DNA of 64,000 bases from Cryphonectria parasitica EP155 (GCF_011745365.1 NW_024468913.1:930001-994000), one strand, 5' to 3'. Shown: positions 24,401 to 36,550, counted from the stretch's first letter. Program-made: numbers and translations. Notes: a model not told the origin generated them from the letters alone.

Positions 24401-25755
24401 TACTCCTCCCCCCTCCCCTACTAGTACAGTCGCTACTGCTGTCATTCCTTCCCTTCTATAGCTTGCTCTGTGCTGCTGCTGCCCTGAATGTACCGCTACC
24501 GTGGCACCGGCCCCCCTCCCCCCCTGGTCCTGGACCTAAGCGTTGCCCCCTTCTCCACACCACCCCCCTCCACTGCGTACCACTATGGTGGACTATCTCT
24601 TTCTCTCCCCTCTCTGTCTTCTGGTTGAGGCTCCCGGGGCATGCCCCAGAAGAAGCAGAGGTTGAGTTGGGACCTAAAGCCTTTCCCCTCCCACTCCCCC
24701 TCCAGAGGAGAGTCTAAAAAGCTGGCGGCCCTGCGCGCACATCGCAGCGTCTTTCTTCTTCTCTCCCGTCTATTATTAGTATCAGCCCTTCAGCCCCGTC
24801 CCCATTCTCTTCCCCTTCTGCTTCCTTCACACCTGCCAAACGACGCGACCACGCATCCACGCAGAAACACACGGCGACGACGACGGTCCAACGCCTATTC
24901 CCTCTCACCCACACCCACACACCCTTCTCATCCCATCACGTCGCATTCAATACAGTCTGATTCGGTTTGATCCTGTTCTCTCTGCCCCCCTCTCCACCTC
25001 CTTTGCGCTACTACAAGACAACACACTGTCGACCCCCATGTTCGCCCTAACCGACTTATAATTAATTCTCCTTGCTCTCTGTCTTGCCTTGCCTTACCTA
25101 AGTACCACTCTGGTCTGACGGCCGTTACTTCTGGTCGATAAAGACTCAAATAAGGCCCTTGCGCCCCAGCCGGCCAACCTTGTCTTGTGTGCTTGCTTCG
25201 ATTTCGATCTCGAGAGTTCTGGCCCTGTCCTTGACCCTCGACTCGACGTCGAACCCCCGCCGCCCGCCTCTGCAAGAGAATCCATCGGGCCATCTGCTCG
25301 ACGCCTTTCCAGCGACCGACAGAGAGAGACAAAGACGCGCTCACAGACCTGCTCGAGCCTTCTCCGTCCAATCCTGCTGCAGGCCCTGTTCTTCCTTCCC
25401 TTCTTCGTCTTCTCGACCAGAGGGTCACTGACTGCGCGACCTTCTTCTTCTTCTCCTTCTTTCCTGCTTGCAACCCGATCCAGCATAGCTACTCCACCCT
25501 GGCCATTCGCCTACCTATACATAGCTATCTTTATCCTCGACCTCCACTCCTCTCAGCTTGGTCGCCATTGCTAAGGCCGTCTGCTTTCCCTTCTGCCAGA
25601 TTGAACCGTCGAAGGATACCATACTATCCGGCCTAGCTTGCCCTCAAACCTTTGACCAGCTCTGATCACGGCCGTCACCAAAGGCCATACAATCTTCTGG
25701 AAATAGACTTCTATCCTGGCCTTACCTCTCCGACCTCTTCGTCGACGACTTCATC

Positions 25756-27728
25756 ATGGGTCGCAGGAAGATTGAAATAAAGGCCATCAAGGATGACAGA
25801 AATCGTTCTGTGTAAGTCTTCAATCCTCGATCTATATCCCTCCTCTGCAACGACCATCACGATGGGACCCCTCTATGTCCATCCGACGCGTGCTAACAGG
25901 GTGGCTCTACACAACAGCACCTTTCTCAAGCGCAAGGGCGGTCTTTTCAAGAAGGCCCATGAGCTCTCCGTCCTCTGCTCTGTCGATGTCGCCGTCTTCA
26001 TCTTCGGCCAGAATAAGAAGCTGTACGAATACTCGTCGGGCGACATGCGCGACCTCATCACCAGATATACCTACGTATGTACACCCAGGACTCTCCTTGC
26101 ATTCCTCTCAATACCGCGGCCATGGTGGCTAACTTTGTTTTTTCCTCTTTCACCAGCACGGTGGACCAAATGAGCACAAAGGACCTTCCGACTTCAATGG
26201 TGGCATCGATGACGAAGAGGAGGAAGACGAGAACGGCACACCTCCCAATGGCATGCCCCAGCACTTCCACGGCCAGCCCGGCTTTCCTCAGCTGAGGCAT
26301 CACACGCCCTCTGCATCGCCGCCAGTACCGAATGGCATGGTCTTCCATGGCGTCCAGCGCGCTCATACTCCGCAGCCGCATCCCGGCTCGCGCCCTGGTT
26401 CTCGCAACGACATGCGCCGGATGGGTTCTCAGCTGGTAGCACCTCAAGTCGGCCCGTACGGCCCTGCACACGGTCCCCAGGTGAACGGGTACGCATACGT
26501 CCCACAGCCGGCCATCTACAACCCACAGAACGCGCCCAACATGCCTCCCGGTCATCAGTATCCGCCCCACGCCCCTCCGCCTCCTCACATGCAGATGCAC
26601 ATGGAGCCCCAGAGGCAGTCCTCCGTTCCTCCCAGCTTCGCGCCACAACAGCCTCCACAACAATCTCCCCCGCCGCCGGCCCGACATTCGCTCTCGCCGC
26701 CTCAACAACAGCGTCACGGCCTCCCGAGTGGACCCATGCGCCGACCATCGCCGCCCCCACCACCACCAGCGATGCGTGCGCAGATGGAACCCCCATCCCA
26801 GGATATGATGGCAGCCCCGTCGGAGCCAATGGCAGAGCCTGCCGAGAGACTGGCACCCCAGGCACCCATGCTGAACACTACGTCCGCGATCAAGAAGCTC
26901 CCCCACCAGAAGCAACACAGCATCTTCACGCCCATCGACGAGAGCCGCTCCGTACTGTCGCAACATCTGGCAGCCTTTGCGGAATCTCAGCTCAAGAACG
27001 AAGTCAAGGCTTTCGATACGCCCGGTCCGCCGCGCAGCACGGCGTCTCCACCACAGCCGAAGCGATCCGAGACGGGGCCCTCGCCACAGAGGCGTCAATT
27101 GTCTGTGTCCTCGATACCCGAATCAACATATACGCCGCCCTCTCGAGCAAACAGTTTGCGCGCCGGTGGGCCGTCACGGCCTCGTCTTAAGGTGCAGATT
27201 CCGGACGAGCAATCCGAGGCCGGAAGCAACACTGCCGAGTCTACTTCTGCAGGGCCGGGTCACTCGACCGACGCTACCTCTCAAACCACGCGCAATGACG
27301 GATCACACTCGTCTGGAATCGTGCTCCCCCCGCCATCCCCATCAGCGACCACCACGCTGCTGTCGGCCGGGGCGACTGGGCCACCAAACCCCTTCGCCCG
27401 GCCCGCTCCTGCCAACAACCCTCCTCCACCTCCGAGTCACAACCTGATTGATACCCCAGCTTCTGCGCTTCCTTCTCGGTACATGAACAATGAGTTCCTG
27501 CCAAGCCCCAGCCAGTTCTTCACAGACTTTTACGCAAGGAACCACGAGGGCAACACGTTGCCCAGTCCGCTCAACTTCGCGACGCCTGTCGTCGGATCCG
27601 GGCCCAGCTTTCTGAGGGATGAGATGTCAACACTCAAGAGGAAGAGCCCCGAGGTCAACTCGAATGAAGCATCCTCGGACCCTATCGAACCCGCCAATGA
27701 GCCAAAGAGGCTCAAGGTTGAAAACTAG
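25756..27728 (+). CDS. rlm1: MEF2-type MADS-box transcription factor (Rlm1/Mig1-like)
   Basis: Three exons: 25756-25811, 25918-26074, 26157-27728, giving 594 aa. The MADS domain occupies residues 1-57 and is split by intron 1 after the arginine-serine pair of DDRNRS. It starts [18 protein letters not shown], continues [19 protein letters not shown], then [20 protein letters not shown]. The IEIKxI and [10 protein letters not shown] features place it in the MEF2/Rlm1 group rather than SRF/Mcm1. After [13 protein letters not shown] and an acidic patch the rest is disordered: Pro/Gln/His-rich to about residue 290, then Ser/Pro-rich, with a conserved-looking end ([20 protein letters not shown]) and a basic tail KRLKVEN. 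Orthologues act at the end of the cell-wall-integrity MAP kinase pathway. Serine-proline sites are frequent. Preceded by a 7.3 kb spacer and a long CT-rich leader. Confidence 0.93.
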
Positions 27729-29764
27729 TGAAAGACAGTCTTGAGTGATGCAATGTGCATATTATTCTCAGTTTCATTGAATTCAAAAAAAGGATACCAA
27801 TTTTTCTCGGTCATTGTCACAGATGGGAGGCTTCGCAGCAAATTTCACTTTTTTTTTTCTTTCTCCCCTTCTTCTTTCTCTCGCTTGAGGGGTGTCTTGT
27901 TCTGGTTACTTCTTTTTCTCTCCCTCTTCTTTCGTTACAGGAGAGTTGACTGTTTTCATAATTCCTTTTCTTTTGCTTCTTATTCTGGGTGATGTCCTTT
28001 GTCACATGGGAGTGGAGTCACAAGGCGAAAAGGGGGTCACATGCGGTCATTTGTTCTATTACGATGTTTGATGGCAACGAGGGGAAGAGACGGGCCGGTA
28101 TATCATAAGCTTGGACATTCATGCGGTGGGTATCATTGGTTGCCTCACGTTCTTGATATGAAGCTTAAGCGGAGATGACATCTCGTCTTCCAGCGAGAAG
28201 TCCTTATTGAACATCAATTCATTTTCCGACTCTTCCTGGGCACTAAAAGCGACTATCTGGGTTGGAAGCCTTGGAAGGTATTGCCTTCTCGATACCGTGA
28301 ATTTTTTTATTTTTTTTCAAAGGATATTGTGTAGCTTCTAAATGGCAATATGTTGTGATTCTCTTTTTGCATACCGTCTTGCCTTCATTGAAGTCTCCTC
28401 GGCGCATGTTCAATCTTGCCGGCACGACTTCTGAGGAAAAGCCTTTCTTGCTGGCCCGTGATTCTAGACGCAAAACTATTGAGCTTTTACAGAGTGGGAT
28501 AGTCCGAATGGGAAGAAAGCAGTTCCACTGACTTCCATCTCTGCTCCTACGTGTCTCAGGGACGGCCGGCCGTTTCTCGGAAATTTGAACGAGTGGATGG
28601 ATTCGAAAGGTTTATCGGGACGCGGGCGGCTGGCCAAGGGACAAGACCGAGGCAAGAAAGAAAAGAAAGGGAAAAACAAAAAGGACACAAAGAGAGACAG
28701 ACCTGTCAAAGTGCGTTGGTCGATCCTTCGTGGCTAGCGGTCCCCGGGGGATGGGGCCCGAGCTGCTGACCCCAGCCACTCTTGATGGAATAATATGTCA
28801 AGAAGAGGAAAGTAGACAGAGAGAAGGGCTTTTGTGGAGTGATTATCATCCTTGGAGCAACCCCCCCTTCCTCCTCTTACAATACATGACGAGGCTCTCT
28901 GAAGGAGTTCACGATTGCATGCAGGTAGAGTGGAGCGGTGGGACCTGGAGACTAATGCAGGTACGTGCAGTCCAGCTGGATCCTTTTCTTCCTTCCCCCC
29001 CCCCCCAAAAAAAAAGTTTCGCTGGCGACCTGCAGACTCCAGCCTCCCCTCATGTGGTTTCTCTTGACGCATGACGTCGTGGGAGGGCTTGCTGCCTTGG
29101 GGTTTGCGGCGTAGGATTTGCAGAGTTTTGGTATCCCTGCTTGGGCGGTAGAGGGACAATTAATAATGACTTCTAAGGTGGGAACGTCTTCTGTGTGCGT
29201 GTGTGTGAGAAAAAAAGTCCGGAATCTGGTAATACTGTGTGGTAATTCGGTAAGGTTTGGTCCTCACATCCTGGATACGTAATTCGACCTCACTTCCGTT
29301 CTAGTATCAATGTTTGTGTGAACTTCACACGGAGGGCCTCGTTTTCAGGAGATTCTAGGGCAGATTGGCTACGAATGGGATTCTGCCCGGACTGGCGTCT
29401 CATGCACAATTTGACTACCTAAAAATGAAGACACGCGGGTTGGTCTGAAGGTGTGTGATTGCGGATGTCTGTCCTTCCACGCTGGAAGTGTACTTTCTGT
29501 GCTATTTCGCTGAGATCAAAGACAATACCTCAGGCCTAATTTCTAGCAGTGTAGTTGAGTTTGAGACGAGTTAGCGTTTCCCAGTCACGGCTCCTGCGAT
29601 GCACGATTGTCTCACAAATTTTGCTTAAATTCACTGAATCTTCTTAACGTCTCCCATGCCCGCGTTGTAGATGGAGCTCCATGTTGTGAGAATGTGGTCA
29701 CTTGCCTTTTGCTCATAACGGCTCCGATTACTTTCAATAAAATATCTGCTACGTTTTTTCGACG
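27729..29764. other. Convergent spacer after the MADS gene
   Basis: About 2 kb between the MADS stop and the stop of the small minus-strand gene. It contains T-rich stretches at 27850-27930 and a C10-A9 homopolymer pair at about 28997-29016. No gene is supported. Confidence 0.5.
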
Positions 29765-30118
29765 CTATTTCTGAGATTTGTTCTTACCAGCCCAGTACTC
29801 AGCGTATAACTCCGGACGGCGAAGTTGCAAAGGGGAGTAGCCCTTTGTGTTTTGGCGGGCGCCGACATGATCGTAGGAATACGGCCAGAGGAAGCACTGT
29901 TCCTCCTCTAGCTCTTCCTCCGGAGCCTTTAGGGCTTCATCAGAGGTGAGGAATGCAATATCAGCTTCCGATGGAAGCTCCTCTGGCTCTGGGCCAATGA
30001 GGTATTCGTCTGAAAGCTCATGCGTAGACTGAATCCCGTGAAAGATGACTAAATATTCCGATTTGGGACGAGACACCTTGGCTCGGGATACCTTGGATCG
30101 AGATTGGACGTTTCCCAT
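29765..30118 (-). CDS. Small hypothetical protein with N-myristoylation-like start
   Basis: An intronless 117-aa frame starting with ATG at 30118. I do not recognise a family. The N-terminus MGNVQSRSK fits an N-myristoylation signal (Gly2, Ser6, basic residues after), followed by basic repeats (SRAKVSRPKS). The middle is acidic (EPEELPSEAD, PEEELEEEQ) and the end is aromatic and basic (GYSPLQLRRPELYAEYWAG). Composition looks protein-like rather than random, and it stands alone between two long spacers. If real, it would be predicted to sit on the inner face of a membrane. It could be a lineage-specific gene. Existence is moderately likely; function unknown. Confidence 0.5.
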   Translation of the reverse strand: MGNVQSRSKVSRAKVSRPKSEYLVIFHGIQSTHELSDEYLIGPEPEELPSEADIAFLTSDEALKAPEEELEEEQCFLWPYSYDHVGARQNTKGYSPLQLRRPELYAEYWAGKNKSQK

Positions 30119-31005
30119 GGTGTCGGCAGGATGGTAACCAGAATCGTGCGTTCTACTTTAGTGTTTTCTCTCCGTTTGTTGCTACAATTTGTCACTTGAT
30201 ACGAGGTAAGCTGTAGGCCGCAGGATAGTCTAGCTCAATTACTTTTCAGAAGCAATCATTAGGTGCTTGCCTTGCATATAAATATTGACCTTCCCCTTCA
30301 TTTCTAGCATCCGCAATGAACAATGCCATTGAGTCTCATTGGTATAACGAAATAAGGAAAAATTCTCCAGTAAGCCTATCATTCTTTGTTGCTCTAAAAC
30401 ATAGCCCCTTAGTCATTGGGCTCTGATGGCATAGTACTGTTGTCAAAGAACTGCACTTTGCAACAATGCATGCCTGGAGTGCTTTGCATGCCTGGTTTCC
30501 CTCATTAAAATGGTCAAATCAACGATTGTGCAAGTAACATGACTCTTCTCTTGCAATGGCTTTTTCAGAGTGATGGATTTTCAAGAAGTTGCGTTGCACC
30601 AACTTGGGGAGTTGGTCAGATGTTAGCGACAGACTGCGAATCTGCAAGGGACTTAGGGAACACATTATGAATATCAGCCAAATCTTTCGTGGGTATTAAT
30701 TCTGTACTACTGATTTATAGCAAGGACAGTAGTACTTTGGTCTGTTCGTTGTAGACAAATCGTGCTTATGCGAGATGCCATATACAAGTGCTTTTGATAG
30801 GCCATTGATTAATAGACCAAAAGCTCTCTCTTCTATACTGATAGTATTAGAAAAGGCCTAGTGTACGCTGGATGTCCAGTGGCATTTGCCCTCTTGCTTC
30901 TCTGTGTGGAGCAATGCGTCTCAGGTAAATCTCTAGAATTCTAATTGGATCTAGATCGGTGGTATGTTATTACCTTCATGGACCGAGCCGAATCTGAGCA
31001 TTGTC
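30119..31005. other. AT-rich spacer
   Basis: About 0.9 kb, noticeably AT-rich, between two minus-strand genes. No repeats or coding potential recognised. Confidence 0.5.
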
Positions 31006-33198
31006 CTAATGCGAGCTCTCAGGCGCCTCTCTAGTAACCTCCTCTCCAAAACCCTTGTTAGTAGCATCGTGCTCCTCAAGAATGGCAATCCTGTGGCCAA
31101 TTCCGGACGTCTTGTAGCCCTTGAATTGCCACGCCCATAATTTGGCCTCGAAGAGCTCATCAACTTCCTCTAGAGACCGACCCGTGAGCTCAGGGACAAA
31201 GAAGATGGCAAATATGCACCCGAGAATGGCATCTCCCCCGAGGATCCATCCTACACCCGCTCCAAGGTTCGCGCCCGGGGTGCCGAGCAGGTAGGGTATA
31301 CAAAACGTGATGACGAAGGCAGAGAGCACGTCAATGGCGGTGGCGAACGCCATAACTGAAAGACAGTCAGCTTGAAACCTACAAGGACGTCGTCTCATGA
31401 ACACGCTCTCAAGGAGTAGTACGTACTCTTCTTCCTCATTCTGATCCCTCCGATTTCTGAGGTGATCAGATAGGCGGTCAAACTCGCCGAGTACTTGCAT
31501 GAAACGTTCAGCAGGATGAGGGATGCAATGACCGCATTCGTCTCGGCTTTTGATAGAGTCTCCTTGGTGCCGATCCCTGCGATGATGAAGTTGAACAGCG
31601 CAGCAAAGAACATGCCCGAGATCATGAGCGGCCTGCGGCCGACCTTGTCAACGAACAGCATACCTATGGTGGCAGCTATGCACCCAGCCACTGTCGCCAG
31701 GAAAGAGTAGGTGAAGGACAGATCGCCATAGCCCATCTGCTTGAAGAACGTAGGGCCGTAGGAATTGACTTTTGATGAGTTCAGGGTCAGTACTTAAGTA
31801 ATCAACAGTTACCTGCTGATTGTTCACACGCGGGATGAGAAAAGAGACGCACCAAACTGGCCGCCAGCCGTCTGTTGGAACCAAAAGAGGAGCCCAGCAA
31901 CGACAGTCCTCCGCAGGTATGTACCCCTGAACAGCTCTGACCAAGAGCCCTGGTCAAGAGCGTCGTTGGACTCAATGGCGAAGTCGATGGCATCGATCTC
32001 TGCACTTGTGACTCCGTTCTCGCTGAGCTTCTGTGGGCGGATCTTGTTCAGGTTCTGCAGAGCTTGTTCCTTGCGCCCCTTCAGGACCAGCCAACGCGGG
32101 GATTCTGTTGGGATTGTGTAGATTTATCATTAGCCAAGACTGGTCGGGTGCCTTTGTCTACGAATTGGGGTGCTGTAGTTTATTCATTTACCAATGGTGA
32201 AGGGTATAGCCACAGCGAGGATGAGTGCGGGGATGAACTGTACGCCCGTGGGGATCTGCCAGCCAGCGTTTGTTGTATATTTGGCCATGGCCTGTCCCAT
32301 TCCTGCACCCCACATATTGCCCAGAGTCACCACGCTGATCATAGATCCGGTGATGAAGCCTCGGAGAGATGCTGGAGAAATCTCTGCCTGGTACGAAGGG
32401 ACGACATTCTGCTCGGGAATGTGATTAGAAGGTTGAGGAGGGAGTGAATGTGATGAAAAAGCCGAGTTGTGATTTTGATTACCTCGATGATGCCAACGGC
32501 GAAGTAGGCCAAGATGCGACCAATCTCGTATTGCACCCACTCCTTGGCAGTGATCTCAACTGAAAAGGTAATGGACTTAGTATTGGGCGTGTAATCAAAG
32601 TGTTGGAATGAATTTTGTTGTCTACAAGAAGGAAAAAATAGAAAAGGATAGTAGCACTAAAGAGAAAATCAATCTGACGTACTGATGATGGCTATGAATT
32701 GAATAACACAACAAAAATAGACCGACTTTTTATACCCAACACGGTGAAGCAACGGCTCAAAGGCGAATACTCCGGCCAGCTTCCCAGGCCAGACAACTTC
32801 ACACGCGCACACACACAGAAAGTTAATACCGCCTACTGAGAATCAAAGAGCACAAAAGAGGAGGAAAAGAAAAGACAGGAATTACTTGAGTTCATGACCG
32901 ACTTCTGCCATGTCGACAAAGCGCCATTTTCACCGAAATGGTTCAGGAAAGAGGGCAGCGCCTCGAGCGAACCAAAAGACCCCGTGTCGAGGCCGAAGAG
33001 AATATCACCCCACGCAAAGAAGAATGCGCAAAAAAGGAGGTATGGAGTGGCATCCCGCCACCTCGAGAAAAAGTCTGCAAACATGGTCTCGGTGTACTGG
33101 CTCGGCGGCCTGCCTCTGTCCGAGGAAGTTTCTAGTTCAATGTCCACGTGGTCCTCGTCGAGGAGACCTTGGAGTTCCTCCGACTGCGAGTGCTGCAT
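31006..33198 (-). CDS. MFS sugar transporter (sugar porter family)
   Basis: Seven exons: 33198-32886, 32796-32683, 32559-32483, 32408-32192, 32104-31853, 31768-31427, 31355-31006, giving 554 aa with consistent phases. Sugar-porter signatures in order: LFGLDTGSFGSLEALPSF (helix 1 region), ITAKEWVQYEIGRILAYFAV, VPSYQAEISPASLRGF, ESPRWLVLKGRKEQAL, GLLFWFQQTAGGQFVNSYGP, FVDKVGRRPLM (the R-x-G-R-R loop), and PELTGRSLEEVDELFEAKLW after the last helices. The cytosolic N-terminal 45 residues are acidic. It is a plasma-membrane 12-helix H+-coupled carrier. The overall pattern is closer to the fungal maltose/alpha-glucoside-like branch than to hexose HXT carriers, but the substrate cannot be told. A GTG codon nine bases upstream was ignored in favour of ATG 33198. 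Confidence 0.9.
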
Positions 33199-34414
33199 GT
33201 TGGTCACACTGCTATTTACCGAGGGGCCGGATATCTTATGTATATTCCAAAAGGATATGAGAGACCGCTTGTTATTATGAGAGGGGCCCTAACCGCGAAG
33301 GGGTTAGGTGAGAGGGATCTCATGCAGGTGATGAACTGCTGCTGTGCGGCCCTGTGCTTGCGGGGGAGAAGCATACATGGTCAGCCAGCGAGGGGAGAGC
33401 AGTGGGAGAGGTATACCCTGGATGGTTACAAACAAGCATACCAGCACGTCATTCGCTACGCCGTCACGGATTGGACTGTCAGCTGGTTTAGAAGATGATT
33501 CCGCGGATGTTTTTTGCCGGTTGAGAGGAGTTGTTGGTTCAGAAGGATCAAGGTGGTTTGCAGGAAAGACAGCTCACGCGACTGATATATTTTTTTCCCC
33601 TTCCAATTCAGGAACACAACTAGATAGAGCGAGGAAAATGGAGATTTGAAACACTGCAGTCGTCATGCAGCACCGTGTCAACTTTGAGAGCGGGGGGTTC
33701 TGCAGAGGGGCGCTGATCCGTCCTGTCTGCTCGGTGATAAGTCTGATTGGGCTCGGTGGATTACGTTGCTACCGATGGGTGCTGCTTCAGGCACAAGACT
33801 TTAACAACAATTCTAATACAGTGTTGCATGATGAATTTCTGTACTGTTAAACTCATATCTTGTTCCTAATCAGTGAATTGTCCTGCCCCGTTCAAGCAAG
33901 AGTCTAGAGAGATAATTAATACTGGGCAATTTACTTATGACACTCAGAGCCATTACCAAAACAGTCCAGTTTCCAGTGCCACCGTAACTGTGAACATAGA
34001 TCAAAATCTGCAACAGTCAAAGACTGCAACTGTGAGTAGGTGAAAAGTCTCAATGGTGCAGCCAGTCGTCTGCTCAGTGCTCAGTTCCATAATAACTTGA
34101 CATTCCGCGGTCAGAATTACTTCATGACCAGTTGCCCTTTCTTGATTAGACCTCTGGACAGCTAGCAAGACCTCAGTTTATACATTACTATCCCTCAGCA
34201 CTTTGAGCACAGATAGTCTTGATCTAACTAAAAAAAAAAAAAAAAAAAAGCTTGGCTTTTATGTTGTGAGGTGGTCTCATATTTAATATGACTTGAATGC
34301 CCTCAAAAGTTGACTGATAGTGCGGAAAGGATTTTGCGAGTTGAGAGGGACAGAGCCGTTTTCCTCAACCAGAAGTGCCTGATTTCGACAATCAAATACT
34401 ACTTGATTTAGTAT
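33199..34414. other. Spacer: transporter promoter and ROK1 3' region
   Basis: About 1.2 kb between two minus-strand genes. It holds an A20 tract at 34230-34249. No gene is supported. Confidence 0.5.
34230..34249. repeat. Poly(A) tract, 20 bases
   Basis: Twenty consecutive A on the plus strand. No retroelement coding sequence or target-site duplication is visible next to it. Confidence 0.9.
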
Positions 34415-36550
34415 TTAGTCGTCCAAGCCACTCCACTCACCTTCGCCATCCTTCTTCTTCTCACCAGCCTCGCTCGCCTTCCTCTTCTTACTTCCCTGGA
34501 TCGCATCTCTCTTGTTTCTCTCCTTCCTCCTCTCCCAGGCGCTCTTGCTCGTGATCCTTGCCGTCTTGCGCGCCGCCACCCCGCCCTGCTTTTTCATCTT
34601 CTTCTTGTCCTCCTTCTTCACATCCGGCAGTGCATCCAGCAGCCACTTTTGCACATCTGCCGTCTCGCCCGTCTTCCCTGCCTGCTTTTCGCTCATCGCA
34701 ATCACGTTCGCCACGCTCTTGACAAAGGGAATGTCCTCCTTGGTGTAGAACGTGACGGCAACACCGCCCTCGCGACCCGCACGGCCGGTACGTCCCGCGC
34801 GGTGCACGTATACGGCCGCGCTCGAGGGGACGTCATAGTTGACAACGCCGTTGACGCCGGCGAAGTCGACACCACGCGCGAGGACATCGGTTGTAATGAG
34901 AACCCAGATCTCGCCAAGGCGGAAGCGCCGCATGATGTCGGCACGGACGGACTCTGGCAGGGAGGAGTGCAGAACGGCGATGCGGGAGGAGCCGCCAGCC
35001 TCGAGGGGGATGTCGTATTTCAGCTCCGTGTGCAGAGCCGTAGCGCGGTCGATGGTTTGCGTGAAGACGAGAAATGGTGGGCGGAGAGGAGGACCTGCGT
35101 CGGTGCCCGAGCTCGGGTGCAGAAGTTGGCGGAGGGCGAGGAGTTTGCCGGGCTCGGTGGCCGTGTAGGTGAGTTTGTGGGTGATATTGGGGACTGCTGT
35201 GTCTTTCAGGCCGACGACGAGGCGGATGAGCGGCCTAGAGGGGACGTGGCGGGTTTCTTCGTGTGACTTGAGCCGATCCGTGATAATCGTCTCAATGTTA
35301 GACCCCATAGTCGCCGACCAAAAGTTGAGCTGTAAATCTGGATTTGTGCAGGCCGACCAGATGCCTGTCGTCTGGTCACGGAATAGCTCGTCCAAAAGCA
35401 CATCCGCCTCGTCCAGGACGAGAGATTTGACAGACGGCAGGGTCCTCGTCAGTTTCCCTCTGTTCAGCAAGTTGAGCAGCAGCATTGGTGTTGTCACCAG
35501 GATATCCGCCTTGGTGACTGGCTTTGTGGCATCGTCCTCGTCCTCGCTCTCGGGGCCCGAGTCTTCATCGTCAGTGCCGCTGGAGGATTCGCCTTCACTA
35601 CCCTCCTCCTCCCTTGGTTCTCCCTCTCCTGTGGCGATTCGCATGCCCTTCCTCATAGCCACAACCTTAAGACCAGTTCCGATAGTCAGCTTTCGCCCTT
35701 CGTTCAAGATCTGGTTGGCAAGCTCTCTGGTCGGGGCAAGGATGATAACTTCCAGCCCGTGCTGCTTGCGATCATCGGCACCGCCACCTCGCCTTCTCAT
35801 GATCCCATTGATGGCAGGGATCAAGAAGCTGATGGTCTTGCCACTTCCCGTTGGCGCAACCGCGATGAAGTCGACGGGCTGTGCAGAGACATCGCTTCCT
35901 GTGTTCTTTGCCAGGGCGGTCTTGGGATCTAGCAGCAGGGGCAGGCTGCTCATCTGCACCTCTGTAGGCTCCTTGTACCCCTGTGCCTCAATATTGTCCG
36001 CCAGCCGGCCCGAGATCCTGTATGTAGACCGCAGCTCGCCAAAAGTTCGCAGAGGCTGCGGGAACAGCTGCTTCTTGGTTTGTTTGACCTCCTCAACAGC
36101 CTTTGCCTTCTTCTTCTTCGTGCTCTTCTTGACCTTTGCCTTCTTCTCGGCCCCGTTTGATAACAAGGTGAACTTCAGCCTGTGCGACCGCAGGATCTGC
36201 TTGCATTCGTCTTCGTCCAGTAGCTGGGCCTTGCTGGCCTTGGGCTTGGGTTTCTCGTCGTCATCTTTGGCTTTGGGCTTGTCGGCCTTCTTCCTGCTCA
36301 CGCCCTTGACCTCGTCCTTTGGCGCAAAGAAGTCAATATCACTGAGGTTCTCGTCGCTCGCCTCATCTTCCACCTCGTCAGGCCTCTTCCGTTTCGTGCC
36401 TCGATTCAGTCCGATCTCGTCGTGGAAGAACTGCGCATTAGGTCTGCTGCCGGCGGATGGGAGTCTTGCGGCGCTGGTTGCAGGGACACTACCATCAGGC
36501 CTGTGGGTTTTCTTGGTCGTGCCGAGCGACAAGACCTTGAGGATATCCAT
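34415..36550 (-). CDS. ROK1: ATP-dependent RNA helicase ROK1 (DEAD box)
   Basis: Intronless, 711 aa from ATG 36550 (MDILKVLSLGTTKK, the usual Rok1 start). The frame stays open 90 codons upstream, but that part is proline-rich and poorly protein-like, so it is taken as leader. After a charged N-terminal region, helicase motifs are: Q-motif area GYKEPTEVQMSSLPLLL, motif I APTGSGKT, Ia PTRELANQ, Ib TTPMLLL, II LDEADVLLDE, III SATMGS, V VLARGVDF, VI HRAGRTGRAGREGG. An acidic insert (EEEGSEGESSSGTDDEDSG) lies between Ia and Ib. The C-terminus is strongly basic (lysine-rich), as in nucleolar helicases. Rok1 acts in 40S subunit assembly (early 18S cleavages, snR30 and Rrp5 linked). It is divergently paired with the Clr5-domain gene, 392 bp apart. 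Confidence 0.95.
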   Translation of the reverse strand: MDILKVLSLGTTKKTHRPDGSVPATSAARLPSAGSRPNAQFFHDEIGLNRGTKRKRPDEVEDEASDENLSDIDFFAPKDEVKGVSRKKADKPKAKDDDEKPKPKASKAQLLDEDECKQILRSHRLKFTLLSNGAEKKAKVKKSTKKKKAKAVEEVKQTKKQLFPQPLRTFGELRSTYRISGRLADNIEAQGYKEPTEVQMSSLPLLLDPKTALAKNTGSDVSAQPVDFIAVAPTGSGKTISFLIPAINGIMRRRGGGADDRKQHGLEVIILAPTRELANQILNEGRKLTIGTGLKVVAMRKGMRIATGEGEPREEEGSEGESSSGTDDEDSGPESEDEDDATKPVTKADILVTTPMLLLNLLNRGKLTRTLPSVKSLVLDEADVLLDELFRDQTTGIWSACTNPDLQLNFWSATMGSNIETIITDRLKSHEETRHVPSRPLIRLVVGLKDTAVPNITHKLTYTATEPGKLLALRQLLHPSSGTDAGPPLRPPFLVFTQTIDRATALHTELKYDIPLEAGGSSRIAVLHSSLPESVRADIMRRFRLGEIWVLITTDVLARGVDFAGVNGVVNYDVPSSAAVYVHRAGRTGRAGREGGVAVTFYTKEDIPFVKSVANVIAMSEKQAGKTGETADVQKWLLDALPDVKKEDKKKMKKQGGVAARKTARITSKSAWERRKERNKRDAIQGSKKRKASEAGEKKKDGEGEWSGLDD

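Larger units (their letters stand above)
18448..25755. other. 7.3 kb gene-free tract between TAF1 and the MADS gene
   Basis: I see no conserved protein on either strand. Content from left to right: TAF1 3' region; TG microsatellites at 19812-19838 and 21391-21428; a purine-rich stretch at about 23715-23860; then a long pyrimidine-rich tract from about 24330 to 25740 running into the MADS ATG, which looks like a long promoter or 5' leader. Several open frames of 60-250 codons are present but lack conserved motifs and have low-complexity composition. Confidence 0.5.

Noticed and set aside
30960..33200. Sugar transporter region considered as part of a biosynthetic or catabolic cluster
   Set aside because: Neighbours are ROK1 and an orphan small protein; no backbone enzyme or regulator tied to it.
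34230..34249. Poly(A) run considered as a retroelement 3' end
   Set aside because: No reverse transcriptase, SINE promoter boxes or target-site duplication visible.
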